Of a stretch of 9,904 nucleotides of DNA, positions 1 through 6,379 are shown piece by piece; position 1 is the first letter of the stretch, and each line of letters begins with the position of its first letter. The notes beneath the pieces are model-generated. The model saw nothing but the letters and a program-made list of their open reading frames with translations. It had not been told where the DNA came from and made no database searches. Source of the stretch: an uncultured Bacillota bacterium (GTDB lineage: Bacteria > Bacillota_I > Bacilli_A > Erysipelotrichales > Erysipelotrichaceae); NCBI GenBank assembly GCA_949287785.1, contig CASEHR010000069.1, positions 1 through 9,904 on the forward strand, given 5' to 3'. Both the position numbers and the translations under genes were made by a program.

Positions 1-438
1 TTGGAGCGTAATCTTACTTCACCATCGATAACAACTTTAGAGGATATAACGGAAGTCCTGGGGATATCCTTAGCGGATTTCTTCAAGGATGATAAAGACG
101 AGAGAGTGGTTTTTAAAAAGAGTGATTACTACGTCGATGAAAAGGAAGATGCCACGATCACTTGGCTTGTTCCGATGGCGCAGAAGAATATGATGGAGCC
201 GATCCGCTTTCGATTGGCACCTCATGGAACGACTTTTGAGGTAAAACCGCATGATGGCGAGGAATTCGGCTACGTTTTAAAAGGCCGGATCCAGATCTTA
301 AACCGCCTGAACGATACATTCATCACTGTACGTAAGAGTGAAACCTTTTATCTTAAAGGGAATGAGGAGCACTGCATCGGAAATAACGGTACTGATGAAG
401 CTGTATTTATATGGATCAGTACACCACCAATATTTTAA
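1..438 (+). CDS. XRE-family regulator with C-terminal cupin domain (5' truncated)
   Basis: This is the 3' part of a transcriptional regulator; the true start lies upstream of the window. The first codon (TTG) is probably an internal Leu, because the opening residues ERNLTSPSITTLEDI match the end of an XRE/HTH_3 helix-turn-helix, usually preceded by about 40 more residues. Residues 12-28 (LEDITEVLGISLADFF) are the last helices of that domain. Residues 70-140 form a cupin_2 barrel, with the segment PHDGEEFGYVLKGRIQI (83-99) as motif 1 and H124 in motif 2. XRE-cupin proteins of this kind commonly precede potABCD and are thought to sense polyamines or related small molecules. The stop is 9 bases before potA, so the regulator is probably the first gene of the pot operon and may control it. 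The ligand cannot be read from sequence. Confidence 0.88.
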   Translation: MERNLTSPSITTLEDITEVLGISLADFFKDDKDERVVFKKSDYYVDEKEDATITWLVPMAQKNMMEPIRFRLAPHGTTFEVKPHDGEEFGYVLKGRIQILNRLNDTFITVRKSETFYLKGNEEHCIGNNGTDEAVFIWISTPPIF

Positions 439-447
439 GGGGGAATC

Positions 448-2025
448 ATGAAAAAGCTTATCGAATTCAAAAATATAGTCAAGAAATTTGACAACACACT
501 GGTACTGAAGGGCATTGGCCTTGATATCTATGAGAATGAATTTGTTACTTTACTGGGGCCGTCTGGCTGCGGAAAAACGACACTATTGAGGATGTTGGGC
601 GGTTTTTTGGCACCGGACGAGGGACATATCATTTTTGATGGTGAAGTCATCGATGATGTACCGGCATATAAAAGGCCGATCAATACCATCTTTCAGAAAT
701 ATGCTCTTTTTCCCCATCTGAATGTTTATGACAATATAGCTTTCGGGCTTAAGCTCAAAAAGATGCCAAAGGATATCATAGATGCTAAGGTTTCAAGGAT
801 GATATCTCTTGTGGCATTAGAGGGCAGGGAAAAAGATGACATATCGGTCTTGTCCGGTGGTCAGCAACAGCGGGTTGCGATCGCTAGAGCATTGGTCAAT
901 GAACCGGATGTTCTTTTGCTGGATGAGCCTTTGGCAGCATTGGACCTAAAACTACGTAAGGAAATGCAGCATGAACTCAAGCGCATCCAACAGGAAGTAG
1001 GTATTACTTTTATCTTTGTCACCCACGATCAAGAAGAGGCGTTGACGATGTCAGACAAGATCGTCGTCATCAAGGATGGAACGATCCAGCAGATCGGAAC
1101 GCCGACAGAGATATATAATGAGCCGGTCAATGAATATGTCGCCAATTTCATAGGTGAATCAAATATTCTCGACGGTATTATGAAAAAAGATTATCTGGTC
1201 TCTTTCGATGATAAAGATTATGAATGTGTCGACCGTGATTTTAAAGAAAATGAAAAGGTCGATGTGGTCATCAGGCCGGAAGATATCGATATTGTTGCTT
1301 ATGGTAAGGGAAAACTCAACGGGGAGATCAAATCAGTTCTCTTCAAGGGTGTTCACTATGAGGTCATCGTCGAGACAAGACGTGGTACGTCGAAGACAGT
1401 TACAATGCATGTTTTAAGTGAAAGAGATATCACCAACGCAGAGGCAAATGAAATGATGCATGCATCGGATTTCAGCATGGATATCGACGATGTTGAAACA
1501 ATGACTGATCAGGATATCATTGCCAGAGCAAATGCACAGGCATGGGATGCCGAGACAGAAGAGGATATCCAGATTTCTGAAGTTATTACCGAATTGAAAA
1601 AGGAAACGGGCAGGTATGATGTCACTTTTAAAACACATGCAGGAACTTCGATCACGGTCAAGATCAGCGTTGTAGCACCAAAATATGTTGAAGATGATAA
1701 AGACAATATGGGTATCACCGCTTTTGATTTCTATAAGACAGTCGATGAGATCAAGGAAAGTATGGCGATTTCAGTCGATCTTAAGACCTGGGCAGATGCC
1801 TACGCCTGGTATATCGATAACGATGAAGAAGCCCCAATAACTGAAGTACGTTTTGATTTTGATCCAAATACAATTACCGAAGGAGACTACGAAGTTACTT
1901 TCTCGACCGAAGGAAGAGAGTATAAGGTCCATACAACTAAGTTTTTTGAAGAAGGCGCAAAAGTTGCCATCGATTTTAAAGGATCGGATATACATGTCAT
2001 GAGTAAGATGGGAGGCCAAGGATGA
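448..2025 (+). CDS. potA: Spermidine/putrescine ABC transporter ATPase PotA with an unusual insertion in its TOBE domain
   Basis: This cytoplasmic ATPase should energise polyamine import through PotB and PotC. It has Walker A GPSGCGKTT (37-45), Q-loop Q83, signature LSGGQQQR (135-142), Walker B VLLLDE (155-160) and switch His H193, so it looks catalytically intact. The TOBE domain starts near residue 272 (VVIRPEDI at 273-280). Its typical PotA segment FKGVHYEVIVET (299-310) and its typical ending YKVHTTKFFEEG...DIHVM (492-518) are separated by about 177 extra residues. The protein is therefore 525 residues long, against roughly 350-380 for ordinary PotA. The insert consists of two related units of about 90 residues, listed separately. 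The frame is continuous and codon use matches the neighbours. The ATG follows AAGGGGG at good spacing. The gene overlaps potB by 4 bases (ATGA), which indicates translational coupling. Confidence 0.95.
   Translation: MKKLIEFKNIVKKFDNTLVLKGIGLDIYENEFVTLLGPSGCGKTTLLRMLGGFLAPDEGHIIFDGEVIDDVPAYKRPINTIFQKYALFPHLNVYDNIAFGLKLKKMPKDIIDAKVSRMISLVALEGREKDDISVLSGGQQQRVAIARALVNEPDVLLLDEPLAALDLKLRKEMQHELKRIQQEVGITFIFVTHDQEEALTMSDKIVVIKDGTIQQIGTPTEIYNEPVNEYVANFIGESNILDGIMKKDYLVSFDDKDYECVDRDFKENEKVDVVIRPEDIDIVAYGKGKLNGEIKSVLFKGVHYEVIVETRRGTSKTVTMHVLSERDITNAEANEMMHASDFSMDIDDVETMTDQDIIARANAQAWDAETEEDIQISEVITELKKETGRYDVTFKTHAGTSITVKISVVAPKYVEDDKDNMGITAFDFYKTVDEIKESMAISVDLKTWADAYAWYIDNDEEAPITEVRFDFDPNTITEGDYEVTFSTEGREYKVHTTKFFEEGAKVAIDFKGSDIHVMSKMGGQG
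1414..1674 (+). repeat. First Ig-like repeat unit inside PotA (about residues 323-409)
   Basis: This is the first of two diverged tandem units that split the TOBE domain. Landmarks in order are ASDF (339-342), ANAQAW (361-366), and GRYDVTFKT then HAGTSITVKISVV (388-409). The pattern of DF, an A-x-A-W segment, an acidic stretch, then G-x-Y-x-V-T-F and a G-T-S-x-T-V strand is the style of Ig-like or adhesin repeats in Gram-positive surface proteins. The resemblance to surface repeats is from memory and the fold is inference. The protein around it is cytoplasmic. Confidence 0.65.
1675..1938 (+). repeat. Second Ig-like repeat unit inside PotA (about residues 410-497)
   Basis: This second unit aligns with the first: DF at 427-428, ADAYAW at 449-454, and GDYEVTFST at 479-487. 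Spacings between landmarks are similar, about 24 and 26 residues from DF to AW and 23 and 26 from AW to the Gly of GxY. Its last strand merges into the canonical end of the PotA TOBE domain (YKVHTT). The similarity is clear at protein level but not as a DNA repeat, so the duplication is old. Confidence 0.65.
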
Positions 2026-2807
2026 AAGATTTTCGCCGATTAGTCTATCCGTATATCATCTGGGGCATCATATTTATCTTGGTGCCGATGTTTATGATCT
2101 TGATCTACGCTTTCACTGACGAAGGCAACAGCGTAATGACTTTCAATTTTACTCTCGATAATTTCCTGCGTTTCTTTGAGGATACTATTTTTATCGAGGT
2201 TTTGGTCAGATCGCTTAAGATCGCCATAGTGACAACGATCATTTGCATTATTGTAGGATATCCGGCAGCTTATTTCATCGCCAGACTGAAGCCTAACAGT
2301 CAGAGCGTCGCTGTCTTGATCATCACTCTTCCGATGTGGATCAATATGCTGGTAAGAACATATGCTTGGCGCGGTATTTTATTGGAATCAGGTTTATCGC
2401 CGGAAGTAAAAGTGTATATCGGAATGGTCTATAACTTTTTGCCGTTTATGATCTTGCAGATATACACTTCGCTTTCCAAAATGAACAAAGATTACCTTAT
2501 TGCCGCTACCGATCTTGGCTGCAATGCGAAACAGGCTTTTTTAAAGGTCACCTTGCCGCTCAGTGTCCCCGGCATCATCTCAGGTATCACCCTTGTCTTT
2601 TTGCCAGCTGTATCTTCGTTTTTCATCCCGCGCCTGCTTGGTGGCGGTTCGTTTGTCTTGATAGGCAATCTCATCGAAAGTTATTTCCTGACAGCCGGTG
2701 ACTGGAATTTTGGTGCAGCCATATCATTGATCATGACTGTCGTTATTCTGGCGTCGATGTTTATAACCAGAAAATTCGATCATGAAAAGGAGACAGACAA
2801 TGCGTAA
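2022..2807 (+). CDS. potB: Spermidine/putrescine ABC transporter permease PotB
   Basis: This is one of the two membrane subunits that form the polyamine translocation channel. At 261 residues it is slightly shorter than usual. Hydrophobic segments fall near residues 10-30, 65-88, 97-118, 132-150, 183-205 and 232-248, giving the six helices expected for the family. The cytoplasmic EAA loop that docks on the ATPase is at 161-180 (AATDLGCNAKQAF, then LPL with P179). GGAGG at 2011-2015 lies 6 bases before the ATG, which sits inside the end of potA. It was assigned to PotB rather than PotC by gene order and by the TLPMWINMLVRTYAW segment (102-116) typical of PotB/PotH. Confidence 0.95.
   Translation: MKDFRRLVYPYIIWGIIFILVPMFMILIYAFTDEGNSVMTFNFTLDNFLRFFEDTIFIEVLVRSLKIAIVTTIICIIVGYPAAYFIARLKPNSQSVAVLIITLPMWINMLVRTYAWRGILLESGLSPEVKVYIGMVYNFLPFMILQIYTSLSKMNKDYLIAATDLGCNAKQAFLKVTLPLSVPGIISGITLVFLPAVSSFFIPRLLGGGSFVLIGNLIESYFLTAGDWNFGAAISLIMTVVILASMFITRKFDHEKETDNA
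2785..2793 (+). promoter_or_regulatory. Ribosome binding site that decides the potC start
   Basis: AAAAGGAGA inside the last codons of potB is centred about 10 bases before the ATG at 2800. It lies immediately after the alternative ATG at 2782, so it cannot serve that start. Confidence 0.8.
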
Positions 2808-3591
2808 GTATTTGCCGAAGATATATCTGGCTTTGGTTTTTCTGTTTTTCTATTTGCCGATAGTATACGTCATCTTTTTCTCATTCAATGATTCGCGTTC
2901 ATTGACAAACTTCACCGGTTTCTCTTTGCAGTGGTATGAAAAGATGTTCGAAAATAGAACGATGATGGAATCGATCTATTATTCAGTGATCATCGCGATC
3001 ATCGCGACGATAGTATCGACGATCATCGGTACGATCACAGCTATAGGACTGTCCAAAAGCCGTCGGGTCGTCAAGGAATTTGTCAATCAGATGGACAATT
3101 TGTCAATGCTCAATCCTGAGATCGTAACAGCGATCGGATTGATGCTGTTGTTTGTCACCTTCGGGATAACGACAGGATTTGGTACTTTACTGCTGGCGCA
3201 TATTATTTTTTGTATCCCGTATGTCATCCTTTCGATCATGCCTAAGATGCGTCAGCTTGATGATAATCTGGCTGAGGCAGCTCTGGACCTCGGATGCACA
3301 CCGTGGCAGGCTCTTTACAAAGTCATTATTCCTCAGATAAAACCGGGTATCTTTACCGGAGCCCTCACGGCATTCACGATGTCTTTCGATGATTTTGTCA
3401 TTTCTTACTTTGTGACCGGTCCTGGTATAAACAATATCTCTACTTATGTTTATTCCAGTGTCCGTCGTATCAACCCTAGTATCAACGCTTTATCGACGAT
3501 CATCGTCATTGGCATTACGATCATTTTGATTCTGGCTAATGTTGTTCCGCTTATTGCATCCAAGCGTAAAAAGAGGGCTGAACTCAACTAG
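2800..3591 (+). CDS. potC: Spermidine/putrescine ABC transporter permease PotC
   Basis: This is the second membrane subunit of the polyamine importer. The start chosen is the ATG at 2800, giving 263 residues: AGGAG at 2788-2792 stands 7 bases before it, and MRKYLPKIYLALVF is a normal PotC beginning. The upstream ATG at 2782 would add MKRRQT and place the ribosome binding site inside the coding region. Hydrophobic segments lie near 9-28, 62-83, 108-125, 130-149, 184-205 and 232-253. The EAA loop is EAALDLGCTPWQA (159-171) with P178 downstream. The SFDDFVISYFVTGPG stretch (195-209) is characteristic of PotC/PotI. It overlaps potB by 8 bases and is followed immediately by a terminator. Confidence 0.95.
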   Translation: MRKYLPKIYLALVFLFFYLPIVYVIFFSFNDSRSLTNFTGFSLQWYEKMFENRTMMESIYYSVIIAIIATIVSTIIGTITAIGLSKSRRVVKEFVNQMDNLSMLNPEIVTAIGLMLLFVTFGITTGFGTLLLAHIIFCIPYVILSIMPKMRQLDDNLAEAALDLGCTPWQALYKVIIPQIKPGIFTGALTAFTMSFDDFVISYFVTGPGINNISTYVYSSVRRINPSINALSTIIVIGITIILILANVVPLIASKRKKRAELN

Positions 3592-3613
3592 AAAGCGGTG
3601 CAAACCGCTTTTT
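3592..3613 (+). terminator. Intrinsic terminator after potC
   Basis: It starts at the base after the potC stop codon. AAAGCGGT (3592-3599) pairs with ACCGCTTT (3604-3611) around a GCAA tetraloop of the stable GNRA type. The T run is short (five T up to 3613, then A), so termination may be partial. It separates potABC from potD. Confidence 0.8.
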
Positions 3614-3646
3614 ATATTTCTTTCTTAAAAAAATGTCCAATAGTTA

Positions 3647-3674
3647 TTTACATGAACTCAAAAAAATGTATAAT
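3647..3674 (+). promoter_or_regulatory. Sigma-A promoter of potD
   Basis: TTTACA (3647-3652) and a perfect TATAAT (3669-3674) are separated by 16 bases. The start of transcription would be near 3681, leaving a leader of about 60 bases. Together with the upstream terminator, this means potD can be expressed separately from potABC. Confidence 0.78.
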
Positions 3675-3703
3675 ATCTCTTGTTTTGTATAAGAAAATCT
3701 TTT

Positions 3704-3720
3704 GTTTAGTAATACTAAAC
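3704..3720 (+). promoter_or_regulatory. 17-base palindrome in the potD leader (candidate operator)
   Basis: GTTTAGTA-A-TACTAAAC has perfect 8-base arms around one base. It lies about 24-40 bases downstream of the predicted transcription start and just before the ribosome binding site GGGAGG (3728-3733). A bound repressor here could block transcription. As RNA it would form only a weak AT-rich hairpin, since the one-base loop must open. It shares TTTAG-N5-CTAAA with the dyad at 4868-4884. The regulator is unknown. Confidence 0.5.
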
Positions 3721-3739
3721 ATATCACGGGAGGGTAGTA

Positions 3740-4819
3740 ATGAAGAAGATCTTGTATATTGCGCTATGCTTACTGATGGTTTTGAGTCTGTCGGGATGCG
3801 GTAAATCGACAAGTGATGTCGATCCGGTCGAAGAGTACGGTTGTGATGTATTGAACGTCTATAACTGGGGCGAGTATATTGGCGAAGATGTCATCAGCAA
3901 CTTTGAAAACACTTATAACGTCAAAGTCAATTACAGTTTATTTGACTCCAATGAGGCTATGTATACACGAATCCTCGGTGGTTCACATTATGATATTCTT
4001 GTGCCGTCGGATTATATGATCGAAAGACTGATCGAAGAAGATCTTTTGCAGCCGCTTGATTTTGATGTTATCACCAATTACGATCTTTTGTACGAAGGCA
4101 CTTTGAATAAAGATTTCGATCCTGATAACACCTACAGTATCCCTTACTTCTGGGGAAACGTCGGTATTGTCTATGATAAGACGATCGTCGATCAGGCTGA
4201 TGTCGAAAGTCAGGGATGGGAAGTTTTCAAAAATACGAAGTATAAAGGCCAGATCTATATGTATGATTCGGAACGTGATGCGTTCATGGTCGCTTTAAAG
4301 GCGCTCGGATATTCGATGAATACAGATAACGAAGATGAGATCAACGCTGCATATGAATGGTTGGTCGATGTTCAGGAAACGATGGAACCGGCTTATGTTA
4401 CCGATGAAGCGATCGATGGATTGATCTTCGGTGAAAAGGCGATGGGCTTTATGTATTCCGGTGATGCGGCTTATATTCTGTCACAGAATGAAAATATGGC
4501 TTATTTCGTGCCGGAGGAAGGAACCAATATCTGGACTGATGCAATGGTCATTCCTAAGAATGCTGATTGTCCTAAATTGGCTAATGAATTCATCAACTAT
4601 ATTATCGGATATGAAGCTTCATATGATAATTCACTGACTGTTGGTTATGCTTCCAGCAATGCTGAGGTGCTTGAAGCTATGTCATCCGAGGGCGGTGACT
4701 ACTATGGAAATAACGCTTATATTGCGCGGACAGACAATCCAAACGATGAAGTTTTCCGTAATAATGAAGTCTTAAGAGAAAAGCTCTCGGAGCTATGGAT
4801 CAAAGTAAAGAACAGCTGA
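3740..4819 (+). CDS. potD: Polyamine-binding lipoprotein PotD
   Basis: This is the extracellular substrate-binding lipoprotein that delivers spermidine or putrescine to PotBC. A lipoprotein signal peptide is evident: MKK, a hydrophobic core, then lipobox LSGC with acylated C20. The mature part shows the PotD landmarks NVYNWGEYI (39-47), SNEAMYTRI (70-78), YDILVPSDY (84-92), YSIPYFWGN (132-140), MYDSERDAF (174-182) and NIWTDAMVIP (263-272), where W265 and D267 match conserved polyamine contacts. The segment FMYSGDA (237-243) has Tyr where E. coli PotD has a contact Trp. Polyamine preference cannot be decided from this. The length of 359 residues is normal. The ATG follows GGGAGG at good spacing. 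The gene has its own promoter and terminator. Confidence 0.95.
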   Translation: MKKILYIALCLLMVLSLSGCGKSTSDVDPVEEYGCDVLNVYNWGEYIGEDVISNFENTYNVKVNYSLFDSNEAMYTRILGGSHYDILVPSDYMIERLIEEDLLQPLDFDVITNYDLLYEGTLNKDFDPDNTYSIPYFWGNVGIVYDKTIVDQADVESQGWEVFKNTKYKGQIYMYDSERDAFMVALKALGYSMNTDNEDEINAAYEWLVDVQETMEPAYVTDEAIDGLIFGEKAMGFMYSGDAAYILSQNENMAYFVPEEGTNIWTDAMVIPKNADCPKLANEFINYIIGYEASYDNSLTVGYASSNAEVLEAMSSEGGDYYGNNAYIARTDNPNDEVFRNNEVLREKLSELWIKVKNS

Positions 4820-4826
4820 TGATCAG

Positions 4827-4859
4827 ACTGGATAGTTAAAACTATCCAGTTTTTAATTT
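4827..4859 (+). terminator. Intrinsic terminator after potD
   Basis: ACTGGATAGTT (4827-4837) and AACTATCCAGT (4840-4850) are perfect 11-base arms; in practice the loop is probably TAAA. They are followed by TTTT, AA and a further T run. It lies 7 bases after the potD stop and closes the polyamine locus. Confidence 0.9.
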
Positions 4860-4867
4860 TTGTCGAG

Positions 4868-4884
4868 ATTTAGCCTTACTAAAT
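4868..4884 (+). promoter_or_regulatory. Dyad overlapping the -35 region of the DUF2779 gene (candidate operator)
   Basis: ATTTAG-CCTTA-CTAAAT has 6-base arms and a total length of 17. It shares TTTAG-N5-CTAAA, and TACTAAA, with the palindrome in the potD leader. It overlaps the -35 position (4876-4881) of the promoter below, as a repressor site would. Confidence 0.42.
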
Positions 4885-4894
4885 TGATTAAATA

Positions 4895-4903
4895 TGGTAT
4901 GAT
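4895..4903 (+). promoter_or_regulatory. Extended -10 promoter placing transcription start at the DUF2779 start codon
   Basis: TGG-TATGAT is an extended -10 element (TGn plus a 5/6 hexamer). The -35 is weak (TTACTA at 4876-4881, spacer 16), as often seen with extended -10 promoters. Six bases separate the -10 from the ATG at 4910, so the transcript would start at or next to the A of ATG. No Shine-Dalgarno sequence precedes the gene. Confidence 0.6.
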
Positions 4904-4909
4904 ATAGAT

Positions 4910-6364
4910 ATGTTACATATCGGCGACGTCAAGAGGTATAAACGTTGTCAGCGTTTATACTATTTAAATCAAGACCAAGCTACGGTATATCAACCATATC
5001 TGCGCCACGATGAAGAACTGACAAAGTTGGTTGTCGATTATTTTGGCATAGATGGTTACTATCTCGGACAAAGGGGCGACGCACCCGAACGTGTTATCAG
5101 TGAGCTCTATGATTACGAATGGTTCGTCAAAGCCCGCTTTGCTTATGATGATCTGCGCATCAAGATCCCGCTTTTGCATAGAGTGGATGACGGCTTTGAA
5201 CTGTACTTTGTGATGTATGCCCCATACCCTAAAGACGAGGACGTCGAATTTTATCGCGATAATTTATGGGTTTTAAGAAAAAACGGCATTAAAATCATTA
5301 AAGTACATATCGTTCATCTCAACGGTGAATATGTTCGTGGCCCGGAGCTTGATCTCACAAAACTTTTTGTGATCAGCGATCATCTATATCATCAGGGGCG
5401 ACCCAGCATCAAGTTAGACAGCTTGATTGATGATGATTATGATCTTTCTGACATCTTGTTAAAGATGAAAAGAGGATCTATTGCACAGCATCCGCCTGTA
5501 AAAAAGCGCAGATGCAAACTACGCGGTCTTTGCGACTTTTATGATCGGTGTTTTCCTCAAGAATTGCCAGACAACAGTATCGAGTTCTTGGTATCATCGT
5601 CTAAAAAAGATCAGATGATAAAAGAAGGGATCAAATACCTGAAGGATGCAAGGATCGATCTGATCGAAGGGACAAGGGTCCAATATGCGCAGATCCTGGC
5701 TGACCGTTGTGGAGGATCATATCACGATGACTTAGCTTTGGCTGAGTGGCTCAGGAACTTTAAAGATAAGACCTTAGTCTTTATCGATTTTGAGTGGGAG
5801 ACATATATGATCCCGCCTTATCAAGGTCTGAAACCTTATGAGCATGTGCCGTTTCAATATTCACTGCATATGCTCAAAAAAGATGGGACGCTGAGCCATC
5901 GCGAGTTTATTCAAACGGGCGACTGTCGTCAGGACTTTATCAGGTCACTTTTAAAGGATGTCCCAAGAGATGCTTATCTTGTTGCCTATAATGCCAAGGG
6001 TGCAGAAATGCTGCGGCTCAAAGAGCTGAAGAGGCAATTCGCTCCTTATGGACCGCTTATCGATGATCTGCTTTCTCGTTTTATCGATATGGCATATCCT
6101 TTCCAGGAGGGTCTGGTCTATGATACCAAGATGCGTGGCAACTTTTCGGTCAAATCGTTACTGCGCGTCGTATCAGATATGGATTATCGCGATCTGGCGA
6201 TCGCTAATGGTATGGATGCGGTCTATAAGTGGCGTTTATTGGATCAGGAAGACAAACATTTTGATCTGGACGATGTAAAAAAGGACTTATCGGAATATTG
6301 TTCAATGGATTCATATAGCTTATACTTAATATATAGATGGTTGTTAGATCTGATAGCAACTTAG
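4910..6364 (+). CDS. DUF2779 protein: Fe-S cluster region plus DEDDy-type exonuclease domain
   Basis: This 484-residue protein resembles the DUF2779 family, whose function is not established. C13 together with C202, C208 and C214 (RRCKLRGLCDFYDRCF) gives the one-plus-three cysteine pattern of Cas4/AddB-like nucleases that hold a 4Fe-4S cluster. The segment 130-160 (KVHIVHLNGEYVRG, then LDLTKLF) is typical of the family. Just before it, the family's usual D and E-V-K catalytic motif reads KIPLL (85-89) and LYFVMYA (98-104), so this nuclease domain may be inactive. The C-terminal half has DEDDy landmarks: D293 and E295 in FIDFEWE, YNAKGAE (360-366), FIDMAYPF (391-398) and YCSMD (Y463, D467). 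The ATG has no ribosome binding site and appears leaderless. MLHIGDVKRYKRCQ fits the family's normal beginning, which supports this start. A role in DNA or RNA processing is inference. Confidence 0.82.
   Translation: MLHIGDVKRYKRCQRLYYLNQDQATVYQPYLRHDEELTKLVVDYFGIDGYYLGQRGDAPERVISELYDYEWFVKARFAYDDLRIKIPLLHRVDDGFELYFVMYAPYPKDEDVEFYRDNLWVLRKNGIKIIKVHIVHLNGEYVRGPELDLTKLFVISDHLYHQGRPSIKLDSLIDDDYDLSDILLKMKRGSIAQHPPVKKRRCKLRGLCDFYDRCFPQELPDNSIEFLVSSSKKDQMIKEGIKYLKDARIDLIEGTRVQYAQILADRCGGSYHDDLALAEWLRNFKDKTLVFIDFEWETYMIPPYQGLKPYEHVPFQYSLHMLKKDGTLSHREFIQTGDCRQDFIRSLLKDVPRDAYLVAYNAKGAEMLRLKELKRQFAPYGPLIDDLLSRFIDMAYPFQEGLVYDTKMRGNFSVKSLLRVVSDMDYRDLAIANGMDAVYKWRLLDQEDKHFDLDDVKKDLSEYCSMDSYSLYLIYRWLLDLIAT
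6298..6326 (+). promoter_or_regulatory. Possible hpf promoter inside the end of the DUF2779 gene
   Basis: TTGTTC (6298-6303) and TATACT (6321-6326) are spaced by 17 bases. The -10 matches 5 of 6 positions and the -35 only 3 of 6. Start of transcription would be near 6333, giving hpf a leader of about 47 bases. No terminator separates the two genes, so read-through is equally possible. Confidence 0.3.
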
Positions 6365-6379
6365 AAGGAGTTTTCTATT

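Noticed and set aside
1..3. TTG at position 1 as a true start codon
   Set aside because: The downstream residues match the middle of an XRE helix-turn-helix domain, so this is an internal Leu codon of a gene cut by the window edge.
1387..1917. Assembly or frameshift artefact explaining the long PotA
   Set aside because: The frame stays open and in register, both TOBE halves keep their sequence, codon use matches the surroundings, and the inserted units resemble each other as proteins rather than as recent DNA copies.
2782..2799. Upstream ATG as potC start
   Set aside because: The only good ribosome binding site (2788-2792) lies after this ATG and fits the ATG at 2800, which also gives the normal PotC N-terminus.
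3598..3804. 68-residue + strand reading frame between potC and potD
   Set aside because: It covers the terminator arm, the potD promoter and the signal-peptide region of potD in another frame, has no ribosome binding site and has no recognisable composition.
6340..6360. Hairpin GTTGTTA / TAGCAAC at the end of the DUF2779 gene as a terminator
   Set aside because: The 7-base stem includes a G-T pair and is followed by TTAGAAGGAG rather than a T tract, so it is not a convincing terminator.
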